Source: Alphaproteobacteria bacterium (GTDB lineage Bacteria > Pseudomonadota > Alphaproteobacteria > Caulobacterales > Parvularculaceae). From it: DNA of 64,000 nt. The DNA lies in assembly GCA_016125425.1 (NCBI GenBank), contig WGLT01000023.1:17980-81979 (forward strand). Reading direction: 5' to 3'. A model generated the notes under the pieces. It was given only the letters and a program-made list of their open reading frames with translations. It had not been told where the DNA came from and did not search any database. Position 1 is the stretch's first letter, and every line of letters starts with the position of its first letter. Both the position numbers and the translations under genes were made by a program. This document shows positions 33,895 to 42,580 of the stretch, one piece after another.

Positions 33895-34269
33895 CTATTC
33901 GGCCGGCGCAGTATCGGCCATCGCAAGCGCATGGGCGACGAAGTCGCCATCGCTCCGCGACGGCGCAACCGGCGCCGGCGTTTTGCCGCTTCCGAATTCG
34001 GCAACGAAATCCTCAGCGGTTAGCAGTTGATTGCTTGCAAGCGGCTCAAGGTCCGTTACGTCCGACGCGATCTTGGCCAATCGGTCGGGACTTTCGAGAA
34101 AAGCGACCTCCGCCCGCAGAGTCTGAATGCTCGATAGCTCCTTGGCCTTTTCCTGATCGAGCGTGTGGATTTCTCTGCGCGCTTCGCGAACCGACGCCTC
34201 CGCGCGGTAGCGTCCCCAGGCGGCGGCGGCGAGCATCAGGCACAAAAGGATCGTTGTTATACGGATCAT
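33895..34269 (-). CDS. ftsL: FtsL-like cell division protein
   Basis: A 124-residue bitopic protein with a short N-terminus, one membrane helix at about 5-20 and a charged coiled-coil segment (VREARREIHTLDQEKAKELSSIQ, about 27-50) in the periplasm. Sequence conservation of FtsL is weak, so the call rests on topology, length and position between rsmH and ftsI. FtsL connects FtsQ and FtsB to FtsWI. The C-terminal 40 residues are Ser/Pro/Ala-rich and variable. Confidence 0.8.
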   Translation of the reverse strand: MIRITTILLCLMLAAAAWGRYRAEASVREARREIHTLDQEKAKELSSIQTLRAEVAFLESPDRLAKIASDVTDLEPLASNQLLTAEDFVAEFGSGKTPAPVAPSRSDGDFVAHALAMADTAPAE

Positions 34270-34272
34270 GAA

Positions 34273-35274
34273 CTATCTCCACTCGGAAAGCGCTTTAGAA
34301 AGGGACAGCGGTTTTGGCGCGAACGCGACCGCCGACGAGCGCGCCGGGGCGTCGAGCCGAACGGCGGCACGAAGCTTCGCCGAACGCGCCCGCGGATTCT
34401 CAGCGATCTCAGCCTCGCTTGCGGCTCGCGCCTTGTCGAAAAGCAGCCGGAAAGTCGGCGCCTCTTGGGCGGCGACCGGGGCGTGTCGCGAGGGACCGGC
34501 TTCCAGCCCGGCCCGATTCTGCAAGAACCGTTTGACGATCCGATCTTCAAGCGAATGAAAGGTCACGACGACGAGTCGGCCCGCGGGACGCAGGAGCCTC
34601 TCAGCGGCGAGCAGCGCGCGCACGAGCTGGCCGAGTTCGTCATTCACGAAAATGCGCAGCGCCTGAAAAACGCGTGTCGCCGGGTGAATTCTGCTCTGCG
34701 GCGAAACGGGCGAGACGCTTGCGATGATCTCGGCAAGCCGCCCTGTCGTATTGATCGGCGCATTTCGACGTTCGGCGACGATCGCGCGCGCAATCCGACC
34801 GGCGTGACGTTCTTCTCCGTAAGCCTTGAAGATCGTCGCCAGATCGGCCGCCTCGCCTTTGTTAACAACGTCCGATGCGTCCGGTTTCGCCTGGTCCATG
34901 CGCATGCGCAGAGGGCCGTCCCGCCGGAAGGAAAACCCGCGTTCGGCTTCGTCTAGCTGCATTGACGAAACGCCGAGGTCGAAAATGACGCCGTCGACCG
35001 CTGTAACCCCGCACTGGGCGAGCCCCTCTTCCATCTCCGCGAACGGCCGGTCGATAAGCGTCAGGCGGTCGGCATAAGCCTGCGCCCAGTCTCGCGCGCG
35101 GGCTATCGCGGTCGGGTCGCGGTCGAACCCGTAAACAGCCGCAGCGGCCGTCCCGAGAATGGCGCGTGTATAGCCGCCGGCGCCGAAGGTCGCGTCCACA
35201 TAGACGCCGCCGTCTCGCGGCGAGAGGGCGGCGATCGCCTCTTCAGCCATAACGGGGGTGTGGCCTGCGCTCAT
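34273..35274 (-). CDS. rsmH: 16S rRNA (cytosine1402-N4)-methyltransferase
   Basis: Methylates N4 of C1402 in 16S rRNA, using SAM (formerly MraW). It has 333 residues. The N-terminal HTPVMAEEAIAAL, the SAM motif DATFGAGGYTRAIL, GVIFDLGVSSMQLDEAERGFSF and the C-terminal FHSLEDRIVKRFL motif are family signatures. It overlaps mraZ by 4 bases, the standard start of a dcw cluster. Confidence 0.97.
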   Translation of the reverse strand: MSAGHTPVMAEEAIAALSPRDGGVYVDATFGAGGYTRAILGTAAAAVYGFDRDPTAIARARDWAQAYADRLTLIDRPFAEMEEGLAQCGVTAVDGVIFDLGVSSMQLDEAERGFSFRRDGPLRMRMDQAKPDASDVVNKGEAADLATIFKAYGEERHAGRIARAIVAERRNAPINTTGRLAEIIASVSPVSPQSRIHPATRVFQALRIFVNDELGQLVRALLAAERLLRPAGRLVVVTFHSLEDRIVKRFLQNRAGLEAGPSRHAPVAAQEAPTFRLLFDKARAASEAEIAENPRARSAKLRAAVRLDAPARSSAVAFAPKPLSLSKALSEWR

Positions 35275-35759
35275 TTTCGGTCTCCCGCTGCGTGCAGGAC
35301 CGGATTCTTGAGCTTGCCGAGCGCCGCCCGGGCGCGATCGCGTATCTCGGCGCGCCGCGCCTCTGCGCCTTCGGCGCTCCGGATTTGAAAAGTCTCGCCG
35401 AGGCCGATGAAGTATGCCCCGTCCTCGAGGCCCGCGTGGTCGCGAAAATGCGGAGGCAGAATGAAGCGTCCGTCGCTATCGAATGGAATTCGCCGCGCCT
35501 CGCCGATCAGCGCTTCATGCAAGGCGGCGCGGTCGGGGTCGAATGGATCGAGCGCCTCAATCATCGCCTCAAGGCGCACGATGAAGTCGCCGCCGCCGCA
35601 ATCGAGCCATGGCCCGGTCAGCGAGAGGGTGCAAAAGAATCCGTTGAATGCGTTGAGATCCAGCGCCTTGCGGAAATCGGCCGGGGCGGCGATCCGCCCC
35701 TTCGCGTCAATCTTGTTGATGTGGGAGCCCAGAAAAAGGGCCTCCGCCGACCGCGACAT
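35271..35759 (-). CDS. mraZ: Transcriptional regulator MraZ
   Basis: First gene of the dcw operon and, in E. coli, a repressor of its own promoter. The start at 35759 gives 162 residues (MSRSAEALFLG...), with GGAG about 11 bases upstream. An earlier frame start at 35837 adds only Arg/Gly sequence. Two AbrB-like MraZ repeats are seen, one around INKIDAKGRIAAPADFRKAL and one around IPFDSDGRFILPPHFRDHAGL. I did not find the three tandem GTGGGA operators of E. coli upstream. Confidence 0.93.
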   Translation of the reverse strand: MSRSAEALFLGSHINKIDAKGRIAAPADFRKALDLNAFNGFFCTLSLTGPWLDCGGGDFIVRLEAMIEALDPFDPDRAALHEALIGEARRIPFDSDGRFILPPHFRDHAGLEDGAYFIGLGETFQIRSAEGAEARRAEIRDRARAALGKLKNPVLHAAGDRK

Positions 35760-35982
35760 GCCGCAAGAACTCCGCCCATCACCGGGGCCGCGCGGCGGAC
35801 GCGCCCTCCGCGCGCCCTTCCCGCACCGCCAGCCCATAGCCCCTGATATCGGTCAGAAGCCACACTTTGTGGGATATCACGGGAAAAGACGGGCCGTCAA
35901 ACGAATCCTTGGCGCAAAGGCGATGGTTCCGGCTTCGCAACGGACGAGCGCGGCCGGCGCCGGACCCGCGGCGGTATTCGCC

Positions 35983-36420
35983 TCAAGCGCCCTCGCTCGC
36001 TCGCTGGCGGAGCGATTGAGATCGGCCCCTCCCGTCGCGCGCCCCGCCTCCGGCGTCGACCAGGCGGCGCAGATTTTCGATCTCCGCCCGCGCCTCGTTG
36101 AGGGCTTCGCGCGCCGACATAAGCTCTAGTTCAAGGGTATTTCGCGTCGCCTCGAGCGCCACGCGCTTCGCTTCCGCGCCTGCGAGATAATTCTCGAGAT
36201 TCTGTCTTTGCTCGCCGCCCTCCTCTCGGGCGGCGTTTTCGACCTTCTCCGCCTGGCGAAGCCAGTCGAGCGTGTGCGCGGCGGACCGCTGAGCTTCTTC
36301 CAAGCCGCGCAAATGCGCTTCAAGCCGGTCGGCGTTCGACCGCGCGACTTTGAGCAGGCGCACGAGCGCGCGTTGCTGGCGGGTGGGTCCCATAATGCGA
36401 TCGTCCCGCTGCATGCCCAA
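35983..36420 (-). CDS. Small coiled-coil protein, possibly FliJ-like
   Basis: A 145-residue protein that I do not firmly recognise. Nearly all of it is charged alpha-helix (ALVRLLKVARSNADRLEAHL, then long E/A/R-rich segments), with no signal peptide. The start at 36420 is a TTG with GGAGG 8 bases upstream, and an ATG at 36414 is the alternative. In several Hyphomicrobiales the neighbour of ctrA is fliJ, a soluble coiled-coil flagellar export chaperone of about this length. That is a positional suggestion only, since no other flagellar gene is in the window. It is divergent from ctrA. Confidence 0.5.
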   Translation of the reverse strand: MGMQRDDRIMGPTRQQRALVRLLKVARSNADRLEAHLRGLEEAQRSAAHTLDWLRQAEKVENAAREEGGEQRQNLENYLAGAEAKRVALEATRNTLELELMSAREALNEARAEIENLRRLVDAGGGARDGRGRSQSLRQRASEGA

Positions 36421-36835
36421 GACGCGCGCCTCCTTCCGACAGCCAATCTATTGGCTGAACTCGGTTAAGAAGCGTTCAAGGCGAGCGCTAAAACTTTCTG
36501 GCGCGGCCGTTCCCGACAATTTCCGATACGCCATCGAAATGATTTCCTCCGCCGCGAAAAATATTAACGTCGCCCCGCCGGGGCTCGCGCCAACTCGTGA
36601 ATCGCCTTAACGGCATTTTGCCCGCTCATGCTTAACGGGAAGCGCTCTTTTCAAGCTTTGGCGCGGTCCGGCGCGTAATCAAGATTGCAGGGCGATTAAA
36701 GCCGTCGGCTTTTGGCCGGCGTGTTTTGTGCTGTCGTTAACCTTTATGAAAGCAAATCAACGTTACTATTGGCGACGTCCCAACGAATAAGCGCGGCTTA
36801 ACGGGGAATCCGCGCGCCGAACCAGGAGACAAGAC
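36421..36835 (+). promoter_or_regulatory. ctrA upstream region with CtrA half-sites and GANTC
   Basis: A 415-base gene-free region. It holds TTAAC five times in the same orientation, at 36564, 36607, 36632, 36737 and 36798, each the half-site of the CtrA motif. It also holds GAATC (a GANTC site) at 36599-36603 and at 36806-36810, the latter 26 bases before the ctrA start. No full TTAA-N7-TTAAC is present. The pattern fits autoregulated, methylation-timed ctrA promoters as known in Caulobacter. Confidence 0.6.
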
Positions 36836-37528
36836 ATGCGGGTTCTGCTGATCGAAGACGACGGCGCGACCGCCCAGAGCATCGAGCTGATGCTGAAGTC
36901 AGATGGCTTCAACGTCTACACGACGGATCTTGGCGAAGAGGGCGTCGATCTCGGCAAGGTCTATGACTACGATATCATTCTTCTCGATCTCAACCTGCCC
37001 GACATGACCGGCTTCGACGTGCTGAAGTCGCTGCGCGTCGCCAAGGTCAATACGCCGATCCTCATCCTGACGGGTCAAGGCGATATAGAAACAAAAGTCC
37101 GCGGTCTCGGCTTCGGCGCCGACGACTACATGACCAAACCATTCCACAAAGACGAACTGGTGGCGCGCATTCATGCGATCGTTCGCCGTTCGAAAGGCCA
37201 TTCGCAGTCGGTCATCACAACCGGCGATCTGGTGGTCAACCTCGACGCCAAAACGGTGGAGGTCGCGGGGCAACGCGTTCACCTCACCGGCAAGGAATAT
37301 CAGATGCTGGAGCTGCTCTCGCTCCGCAAGGGCACGACGCTGACCAAGGAGATGTTCCTTAACCATCTCTATGGCGGCATGGACGAGCCGGAATTGAAGA
37401 TCATCGACGTCTTCATCTGCAAGCTCAGAAAAAAACTCGCTGCGGCGACGAATGGCGAGCACTATATCGAGACGGTCTGGGGGCGCGGTTATGTCCTGCG
37501 CGACCCCGCGGAAGAAAAAGCCGCATAA
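36836..37528 (+). CDS. ctrA: Cell-cycle response regulator CtrA
   Basis: OmpR-family master regulator of the alphaproteobacterial cell cycle. The 230 residues include a receiver domain with acidic pocket IEDD and phospho-acceptor Asp51 (LLDLNLPD), Lys at about 101 (KPFHKDEL), and a winged helix from about residue 125. The recognition region with [12 protein letters not shown] and the [10 protein letters not shown] ending is nearly invariant in CtrA. AGGAG lies 8 bases before the start. It is monocistronic, with a strong terminator 24 bases behind. Confidence 0.97.
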   Translation: MRVLLIEDDGATAQSIELMLKSDGFNVYTTDLGEEGVDLGKVYDYDIILLDLNLPDMTGFDVLKSLRVAKVNTPILILTGQGDIETKVRGLGFGADDYMTKPFHKDELVARIHAIVRRSKGHSQSVITTGDLVVNLDAKTVEVAGQRVHLTGKEYQMLELLSLRKGTTLTKEMFLNHLYGGMDEPELKIIDVFICKLRKKLAAATNGEHYIETVWGRGYVLRDPAEEKAA

Positions 37529-37552
37529 CGAAAGCTTTGTTTGCGTCGATTG

Positions 37553-37582
37553 GGCGCCCCGTTCGCGGGGCGCCTTTTCTTT
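37553..37582 (+). terminator. Rho-independent terminator after ctrA
   Basis: GGCGCCCCG, a TTCG tetraloop, then CGGGGCGCC, followed by TTTTCTTT. A 9-bp perfect stem with a very stable loop, 24 bases past the ctrA stop. Confidence 0.92.
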
Positions 37583-37685
37583 GCCGCAACACCCTTTCGG
37601 GCGCGGCCGATAGGCGCCGTTTGTCCTTGTATTCCCGCCGCCGCACGCCGATGCTCCCAGACGAAGCGGAAAAGCGGGGCTTTTG

Positions 37686-38438
37686 ATGGACTTCTTGCAG
37701 CTCAATCGACGCGGCGCGGTCGCGTCCCTCGCCTTCAATCGGCCAGAGGCGCTCAACGCATTCACGCCGGAACTGCTCTATGAATTGAACGAGGCGCTCC
37801 GCTCCCTCGATCAAGACGCGGGCGTCGCCGCCATCATTCTCGAAGGGAGCGGTCGCGCGTTTTCCGCGGGCGTCGATCTCAAGGTGTTGCAGGGCGCCAA
37901 GCTTGCGGCTGGCCGTGTCGCCGGCGCCTTTGACAAGGCGGCGCACGATGTCGCTGTCAGAATCCGAAATGTAAGGGCGCCGGTTATCGCCAAGATTCAT
38001 GGCTTTTGTTTCACCGGCGCGCTCGAACTCGCGCTCCACTGTGATTTTATCATGACTACCGCCGACACGAAATTCGGCGATACTCATGTGAAGTGGGGCC
38101 TGCGGCCAAGCTGGGGCATGAGTCAGAATTTGGCGCGCGCGGTAGGGGTGCGGCGCGCACGGGAGCTTTCGTTTACCGCCCGCAATTTTAGCGGCGCTGA
38201 GGCCGCCGATTGGGGACTTGCGAACGCCGCGCTGCCCGACAAAACCGCGCTCGACGCCGCTGTTGATGCGCAAGCCGACGCCATCGCGCAGGCGAGCCGG
38301 GGGGCCGTATCCGCCTATAAGACGCTCTACCGTGTGCACGAGGAAAACCGCAGTCTCGATGACGCGCTCAACGCAGAACTCGCGGCGGAGTTTCCTGAAA
38401 TCACCGACACGACAGAGCGGCTTAAGGCCTTTGGTTAA
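37686..38438 (+). CDS. Enoyl-CoA hydratase/isomerase (crotonase) family protein
   Basis: A 250-residue crotonase-fold protein that binds acyl-CoA in the cytoplasm. The two oxyanion-hole segments are present: GRAFSAGVDLK (about 56-66) and HGFCFTGALELAL (105-117). Of the two glutamates used by enoyl-CoA hydratases, the first position is occupied by His134 (FGDTHVKWG) while the second appears kept as Glu160 (RARELSF). Hydration may therefore not be its reaction, and the substrate is unknown. The ATG at 37686 is preferred to the TTG just before it. It is not in an obvious operon. Confidence 0.8.
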   Translation: MDFLQLNRRGAVASLAFNRPEALNAFTPELLYELNEALRSLDQDAGVAAIILEGSGRAFSAGVDLKVLQGAKLAAGRVAGAFDKAAHDVAVRIRNVRAPVIAKIHGFCFTGALELALHCDFIMTTADTKFGDTHVKWGLRPSWGMSQNLARAVGVRRARELSFTARNFSGAEAADWGLANAALPDKTALDAAVDAQADAIAQASRGAVSAYKTLYRVHEENRSLDDALNAELAAEFPEITDTTERLKAFG

Positions 38439-38507
38439 CTTTCGCGCGTCTTCGGCCCGAGCCTTGCTAGGCGTCTTCCGGCTCGCCGACTGAACAGGAC
38501 CGCGCAC

Positions 38508-39386
38508 ATGAAGATCGCCGCTTTCATTTCCGCCCTTATCCTCACCCTACCCGCCTTCGCGCTCGCGGCGCCGAAAGGTGATTCACAATCGTTGATCCGT
38601 TCGATTGAGGCGGCGAAGAAGGGCGCAACCGTCGTCGTCTCACCAGGCGAGTACGACATCGCAGACGTCAAAATTCCTCGCGATCTCAATCTCGTCGGAC
38701 AAGGCGAGGTCATTTTCTACTCGTCACGCAAACTTGAAAAGGGGCTGCTTGTCCCCGCCTGGGGCGTATCGCTCCGTGTAGAAAATATAACATTTAGGAA
38801 CGCGGTTTCTTACGACGATAACGGCGCGGGCATTCGGAATGACGGCCTCAATCTCACGGTTGTCAATTGTCGTTTCATCAACGACCAGAACGGCATCTTG
38901 GCGACTGGTCAGGACGAGGGAGCGATCGACATCCAGCATTCGGAATTTATCGGCAACGGGGCGGGCGACGGCTATTCACACGGAATTTACGTGTCGAGCG
39001 GGCGCAGCCTGACAATCAAGGACAGCCGCTTCGTCGGCACCAAATACGGCCACCACGTCAAAAGCCTTGCGGAGATCACAACGATCACAGGGTCGTCTTT
39101 CGACGATGCGGACGGACATACGAGTTACGCCGTCGATGCGTCTCGAGGCGGGGCCGTGACGATTAGGGACAATACATTTCTAAAAGCAGCGAATGCAGAC
39201 AATAACGCGTTCTTTAATTACGATCTGACCCGCGGCGGCAAGGCGGTGTCCCTGACCATCAGCAACAACCGCATCGTCAACAGACGCCGAGGCGCGATCC
39301 TCCTTCGCAATCCGACGGCGCTGAAGCCTGTTGTCGAAAACAATGAAATCCGCAATGAGGGGCGTGGACAGCTGGCCATTGACTAA
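38508..39386 (+). CDS. Secreted right-handed beta-helix protein
   Basis: A 292-residue exported protein. A clear signal peptide (MKIAAFISALILTLPAFALA) is followed by SLIRSIEAAKKGATVVVSPGEYDIADVKI, the usual opening of parallel beta-helix proteins, and then by successive turns with Asn and Gly ladders (NGAGIRNDGLNLTVVNCRF, DGYSHGIYVSSGRSLTIKDSRF). Such folds occur in pectate-lyase-like carbohydrate enzymes and in NosD-type proteins. No catalytic residues can be assigned. It follows the crotonase gene by 69 bases on the same strand. A periplasmic or extracellular sugar-related role is a guess. Confidence 0.75.
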   Translation: MKIAAFISALILTLPAFALAAPKGDSQSLIRSIEAAKKGATVVVSPGEYDIADVKIPRDLNLVGQGEVIFYSSRKLEKGLLVPAWGVSLRVENITFRNAVSYDDNGAGIRNDGLNLTVVNCRFINDQNGILATGQDEGAIDIQHSEFIGNGAGDGYSHGIYVSSGRSLTIKDSRFVGTKYGHHVKSLAEITTITGSSFDDADGHTSYAVDASRGGAVTIRDNTFLKAANADNNAFFNYDLTRGGKAVSLTISNNRIVNRRRGAILLRNPTALKPVVENNEIRNEGRGQLAID

Positions 39387-39670
39387 CGAGACCTCAGCCT
39401 TTCCAAGCTCTTAAGGAAAAAAGCGCTGCTTCACCCGAAACAGTGACTTTGTTACAGTTTGTAACGATAAGATCTCTGAGGCTGCGCGGCGAAATCAATA
39501 TCGCTTGACTGCGGCGAACTCTGCATGTGTATTTCGCTCGCGCGACTTTGTTTTGGCCGACCTTCAAGACACAAGGCTTCGGCCTGCCTGACGGACTCCA
39601 AGACATGGTTGCCTGCCAGCGGCGCCGCGATTCGGCGCTCGACTAACGCCATGGAATAGGAGACTGACAG
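39387..39670 (+). promoter_or_regulatory. Upstream region of the cold-shock gene
   Basis: A 284-base gene-free stretch between the beta-helix gene and the cold-shock gene. A perfect inverted repeat GTTACA-GTT-TGTAAC (39451-39465) could be an operator (see findings). Cold-shock genes often have long leaders, which would account for the length. The ribosome binding site AGGAG lies 9 bases before the cold-shock start. Confidence 0.5.
39451..39465. repeat. Perfect inverted repeat GTTACA-GTT-TGTAAC
   Basis: A 15-base palindrome with a 3-base centre, in the gene-free stretch 206 bases before the cold-shock gene and 65 bases after the beta-helix gene. No T-run follows, so it is more operator-like than a terminator. 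Confidence 0.5.
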
Positions 39671-39874
39671 ATGGCGACCGGAACAGTGAAATGGTTCAAC
39701 GCGACGAAAGGCTACGGCTTCATCACGCCCGATGAAGGCGGCAAGGATGTGTTCGTACACATCACGGCCGTGCAGGCGGCGGGGCTCCAGGGCCTCAATG
39801 ACGGCCAGCGCGTCAGCTACGATCTCGCAACCGAGCGCGGCAAAACCGCAGCGGCGAACCTGAAAGTTCAGTAG
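39671..39874 (+). CDS. Cold-shock domain protein (CspA family)
   Basis: A 67-residue single cold-shock domain that binds single-stranded RNA and DNA and melts secondary structure. RNP1-like KGYGFI (residues 13-18) and RNP2-like DVFVHI (26-31) are intact, as is the start GTVKWFNATKG. AGGAG precedes the start by 9 bases and a terminator follows. It is a single-gene unit, as usual for the family. Which growth state induces it cannot be told from the sequence. Confidence 0.96.
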   Translation: MATGTVKWFNATKGYGFITPDEGGKDVFVHITAVQAAGLQGLNDGQRVSYDLATERGKTAAANLKVQ

Positions 39875-39920
39875 CCACTCGCCCATTTGGACGGCGCAAT
39901 TCTTCCGAATTGCGGGAAAG

Positions 39921-39946
39921 GCCGACGCAAAGCGCCGGCCTTTTTC
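39921..39946 (+). terminator. Rho-independent terminator after the cold-shock gene
   Basis: GGCCG-A-CGC with an AAA loop and GCG-C-CGGCC, one A/C mismatch in the stem, then TTTTT. It lies 46 bases after the stop of the cold-shock gene. Confidence 0.85.
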
Positions 39947-40016
39947 TCATGTCGCTGCCTCGGGCGAAAGTACAAAGGGTAGGCTCCCGCGAGATGGGGC
40001 GGGCCGATGCCCCTCG

Positions 40017-42038
40017 TCACATCGTCGCGAGTCGGACGACGAAGCGAACGTCGCGCCCGGGCGCGACAACGACATCCTTGTTGAAGGACGCCGCATTGCG
40101 TTGCACGTCATTCGTCAGGTTGTGACCGATAATCGCGAATTCGACGCCGGGCTTGTCAATGAAGGGCCGCCAGGCAATTTGAGAATCGAAGGAGACATAG
40201 CTCGGCGTCGCCGCGTCGAAAGCGCCGAACTTGTTTTGTCGCCCGTAATAGTTGAATAGCGAGCTCGCATCGATCTTGGCGCTTGACCAGAAAAGCCCGC
40301 CGCCGATCCGATAGGGCGGAATACGCGGAACATTCGTCCCGTCAGCGAAAGTGGCGCGCACATAGTCGCCGATCACATTGGCGTAGAGGCCTTTTTCCGA
40401 AGAGCCCCACAACAGATAGCTCGCCTTCCCTTCCGCTCCACGAAAATGCGCGTTCTGTTGCGCATAGTTGAGCTCTTTCAACTCTTCACTCGGTCCGAAG
40501 ACGCAAACACCATCGCCATTGCAAGTGTTTCCAGTGAGCGCGCCATAGATATAATTGCTGAACCAGGAGCTGTAGACGGCGCTTTCAAACTGCAGTTTGT
40601 CCGTATTGATCCTCAGCGTCGCCTCTAGTGATTTTGCGCGTTCGATCTTGAGATTGGGATCGCCGGTTTCATAGGTGCCAGGACCATCGTGACCGCCTTG
40701 CGCAAAAAGTTCGACCACGCCTGGCGCCCGGCCGGTGTCGGATGCTGTCACGCCGAGTTTGACTTGATCCGTAAAGTCATAGACGAGGCCGATGGCGCCG
40801 CTCGCCGGCGTGAAATTGACGCTGGTCGGAATGGCCCCTGACGTTCCTTCAATATGCACATTCTCGATACGGGCGCTGCCCTGCATGTTTAGCCGAGAGG
40901 AAATTGGGATCTCGGTGAAGAGAAAGCCCGCTTCGCTGCGCGTCAGCGTCGGCAGGAGATAGGTGCTGTCTTCGCCGAGAGCCGAATATTTCCGATTCTG
41001 AAACTCCATGCCGACGGCCGAATGGGTGACCGGCCCGATCGGATCGAGCAGCGCCTCAACGCGCCCATCGAATTCCTTATTCTTGAAGGTCGATACGATG
41101 CTGCCATCCGGATTCTCTTCGTTATGGGCGTAATCAGCATAGCTCGCGTCGACATTCAACGTTTTGAAAGGTCCCTGGCCGATATCGAATGACGAGCGCG
41201 AAATCGCCTTCGTCTGATGCATGACGATGTGGGTGACGTCGCTCGGTATGCCATAGGTCGCATCATACCGAACGACCGCCGCCCCGACATGGCTGCCGTC
41301 GCCGAAAAAATAGGAGCCGCCAGCGGAGCCGCCAAAGGTGTGGGAGAAGGAGTTGTTCTGCTCTCCAAGCGGCGTGTCATAATCGTTGGCGTGACGGAAG
41401 AAGCCGTCGAGATGCAGAGCGAGCTGGCCGGAGCGCGTATCGAGGAGACCCGACGTCGAGCCGGCATTCGCGCTTATCGAATAGCTGCTCGTTACTTCCG
41501 CAGATACAGGCTGATCAGGAAGCGACATCGGAACCCGATTGTTAATCGAGTTAATGACGCCGCCGATCGCCTGGCTGCCATAGCGCAAGGTTCCGGCGCC
41601 GCGCACGACTTCAATGCTCTGCGCCGACAGAGGATCAATCGGCACGCCATGATCGGGGCCGATGTCAGATACATCCGAACTGGAGGTTCCATCCTCGAGC
41701 ACGCGCACGCGGTTCGCGTCCATACCGCGAATGATCGGGCGGCTGGCGCCAGCCGCAAAGCCGGACCCCGTAACGCCCGGCACGTTTCTCAGTGCGTCTG
41801 CAAGATTAGAGCCGCCGTTTTCTATAATTTGGTTGCGGTCGACGGAATTGACGATCGTCGCGAGATCATTCGCATTCGTTGTATATGGCGTCGCCGTGAC
41901 GACTATCGCGTCCTGTGCGTCACCGGAGTCATCAGCCGCGGCGGAATCCGCGGCATTGGCCGGCGCGCACAGGCCGGCGAGCGTCGCTGCAGCGACGCCG
42001 CAAAAGCAGGCGTTTTTGAAAGACATTTCATTTTCCAT
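40017..42038 (-). CDS. TonB-dependent outer-membrane receptor, ZnuD-like
   Basis: A 673-residue receptor for energised uptake across the outer membrane. The start at 42038 (MENEMSFKN) leads a signal peptide ending ANAAD, and 42026 is a second option. A TonB box-like segment (DAIVVTATPY) is followed by the plug with LADALRNVPGVTGSGF, RPIIRGMDANRVRVLEDG and IDPLSAQSIEVVRGAGTLRYGSQAIGGVIN. It ends in a 22-strand-type barrel with a loosely conserved terminal RFVVRLATM. The plug resembles the zinc receptor ZnuD more than siderophore receptors, so metal uptake is the best guess. The gene before it (42123) is on the same strand and may be in an operon. Confidence 0.8.
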   Translation of the reverse strand: MENEMSFKNACFCGVAAATLAGLCAPANAADSAAADDSGDAQDAIVVTATPYTTNANDLATIVNSVDRNQIIENGGSNLADALRNVPGVTGSGFAAGASRPIIRGMDANRVRVLEDGTSSSDVSDIGPDHGVPIDPLSAQSIEVVRGAGTLRYGSQAIGGVINSINNRVPMSLPDQPVSAEVTSSYSISANAGSTSGLLDTRSGQLALHLDGFFRHANDYDTPLGEQNNSFSHTFGGSAGGSYFFGDGSHVGAAVVRYDATYGIPSDVTHIVMHQTKAISRSSFDIGQGPFKTLNVDASYADYAHNEENPDGSIVSTFKNKEFDGRVEALLDPIGPVTHSAVGMEFQNRKYSALGEDSTYLLPTLTRSEAGFLFTEIPISSRLNMQGSARIENVHIEGTSGAIPTSVNFTPASGAIGLVYDFTDQVKLGVTASDTGRAPGVVELFAQGGHDGPGTYETGDPNLKIERAKSLEATLRINTDKLQFESAVYSSWFSNYIYGALTGNTCNGDGVCVFGPSEELKELNYAQQNAHFRGAEGKASYLLWGSSEKGLYANVIGDYVRATFADGTNVPRIPPYRIGGGLFWSSAKIDASSLFNYYGRQNKFGAFDAATPSYVSFDSQIAWRPFIDKPGVEFAIIGHNLTNDVQRNAASFNKDVVVAPGRDVRFVVRLATM

Positions 42039-42122
42039 TTCTGATGGGATTGACGATTCACGCGCTGCGATGCGCGCGCAAAGGCGCGACGTCAAAGCGC
42101 AGGCGAATTCAGTCTTCTCGGA

Positions 42123-42434
42123 TCAGAGATAGGGCGGGCCCCGCGGCGGCGGCAGCGGGATGATTTCAGTGCCCGGCACCGTCCATTTGCATTGCGGCGC
42201 AGGCGTCAGATCGACGCCGACAGGAAGCACGACCGGGCTGCTCGGCGCCGATGCGGCGTGCATCCTGTCGCCCGCGATATGGAAAACGCAGGTGCTTTGA
42301 TCGTGATTGGGCGCCATGCCCACGGCGGAGACGGCATGGGCGGCCGACAGCGCCTGCACGAAAGCCAGCCAAAACGCCGCGAGCACTATAGCCGCACGAG
42401 TGGCGCCGCGATGGCGCGCGCCCCCCGCAGACAT
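42123..42434 (-). CDS. Small secreted protein next to the TonB receptor
   Basis: A 103-residue protein with an N-terminal export helix (about 13-31, AAIVLAAFWLAFVQALSAAHA) and a mature part that contains several His, Cys and Pro residues. It ends with IIPLPPPRGPPYL. The start at 42434 is chosen because an upstream start would put basic residues before the signal. Small His/Cys-bearing proteins of the DUF2946 type often sit beside metal-uptake receptors, but the similarity here is too weak to name it so. It is 84 bases ahead of the receptor start on the same strand. Confidence 0.55.
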   Translation of the reverse strand: MSAGGARHRGATRAAIVLAAFWLAFVQALSAAHAVSAVGMAPNHDQSTCVFHIAGDRMHAASAPSSPVVLPVGVDLTPAPQCKWTVPGTEIIPLPPPRGPPYL

Positions 42435-42580
42435 GCAATTTATTTGATTAATCCGCCAGCAAACGCCCAGGCGCAATTCCGCCTCTCTTACCGATACGGT
42501 TCGCGATGATAGGCGTTGGTTTACTTTCCGACAAGTCGCGCGAAGCAACGCCGATGGGTCGCGTTGCCGCTTCGCTCATA

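Noticed and set aside
35760..35980. E. coli-type MraZ operators (tandem GTGGGA)
   Set aside because: Only one GTGGGA is present and it is on the opposite strand (near 35868). No 10-base periodic repeat was found.
38423..38440. CtrA box at the end of the crotonase gene
   Set aside because: The spacing between the TTAA halves is 9 rather than 7.
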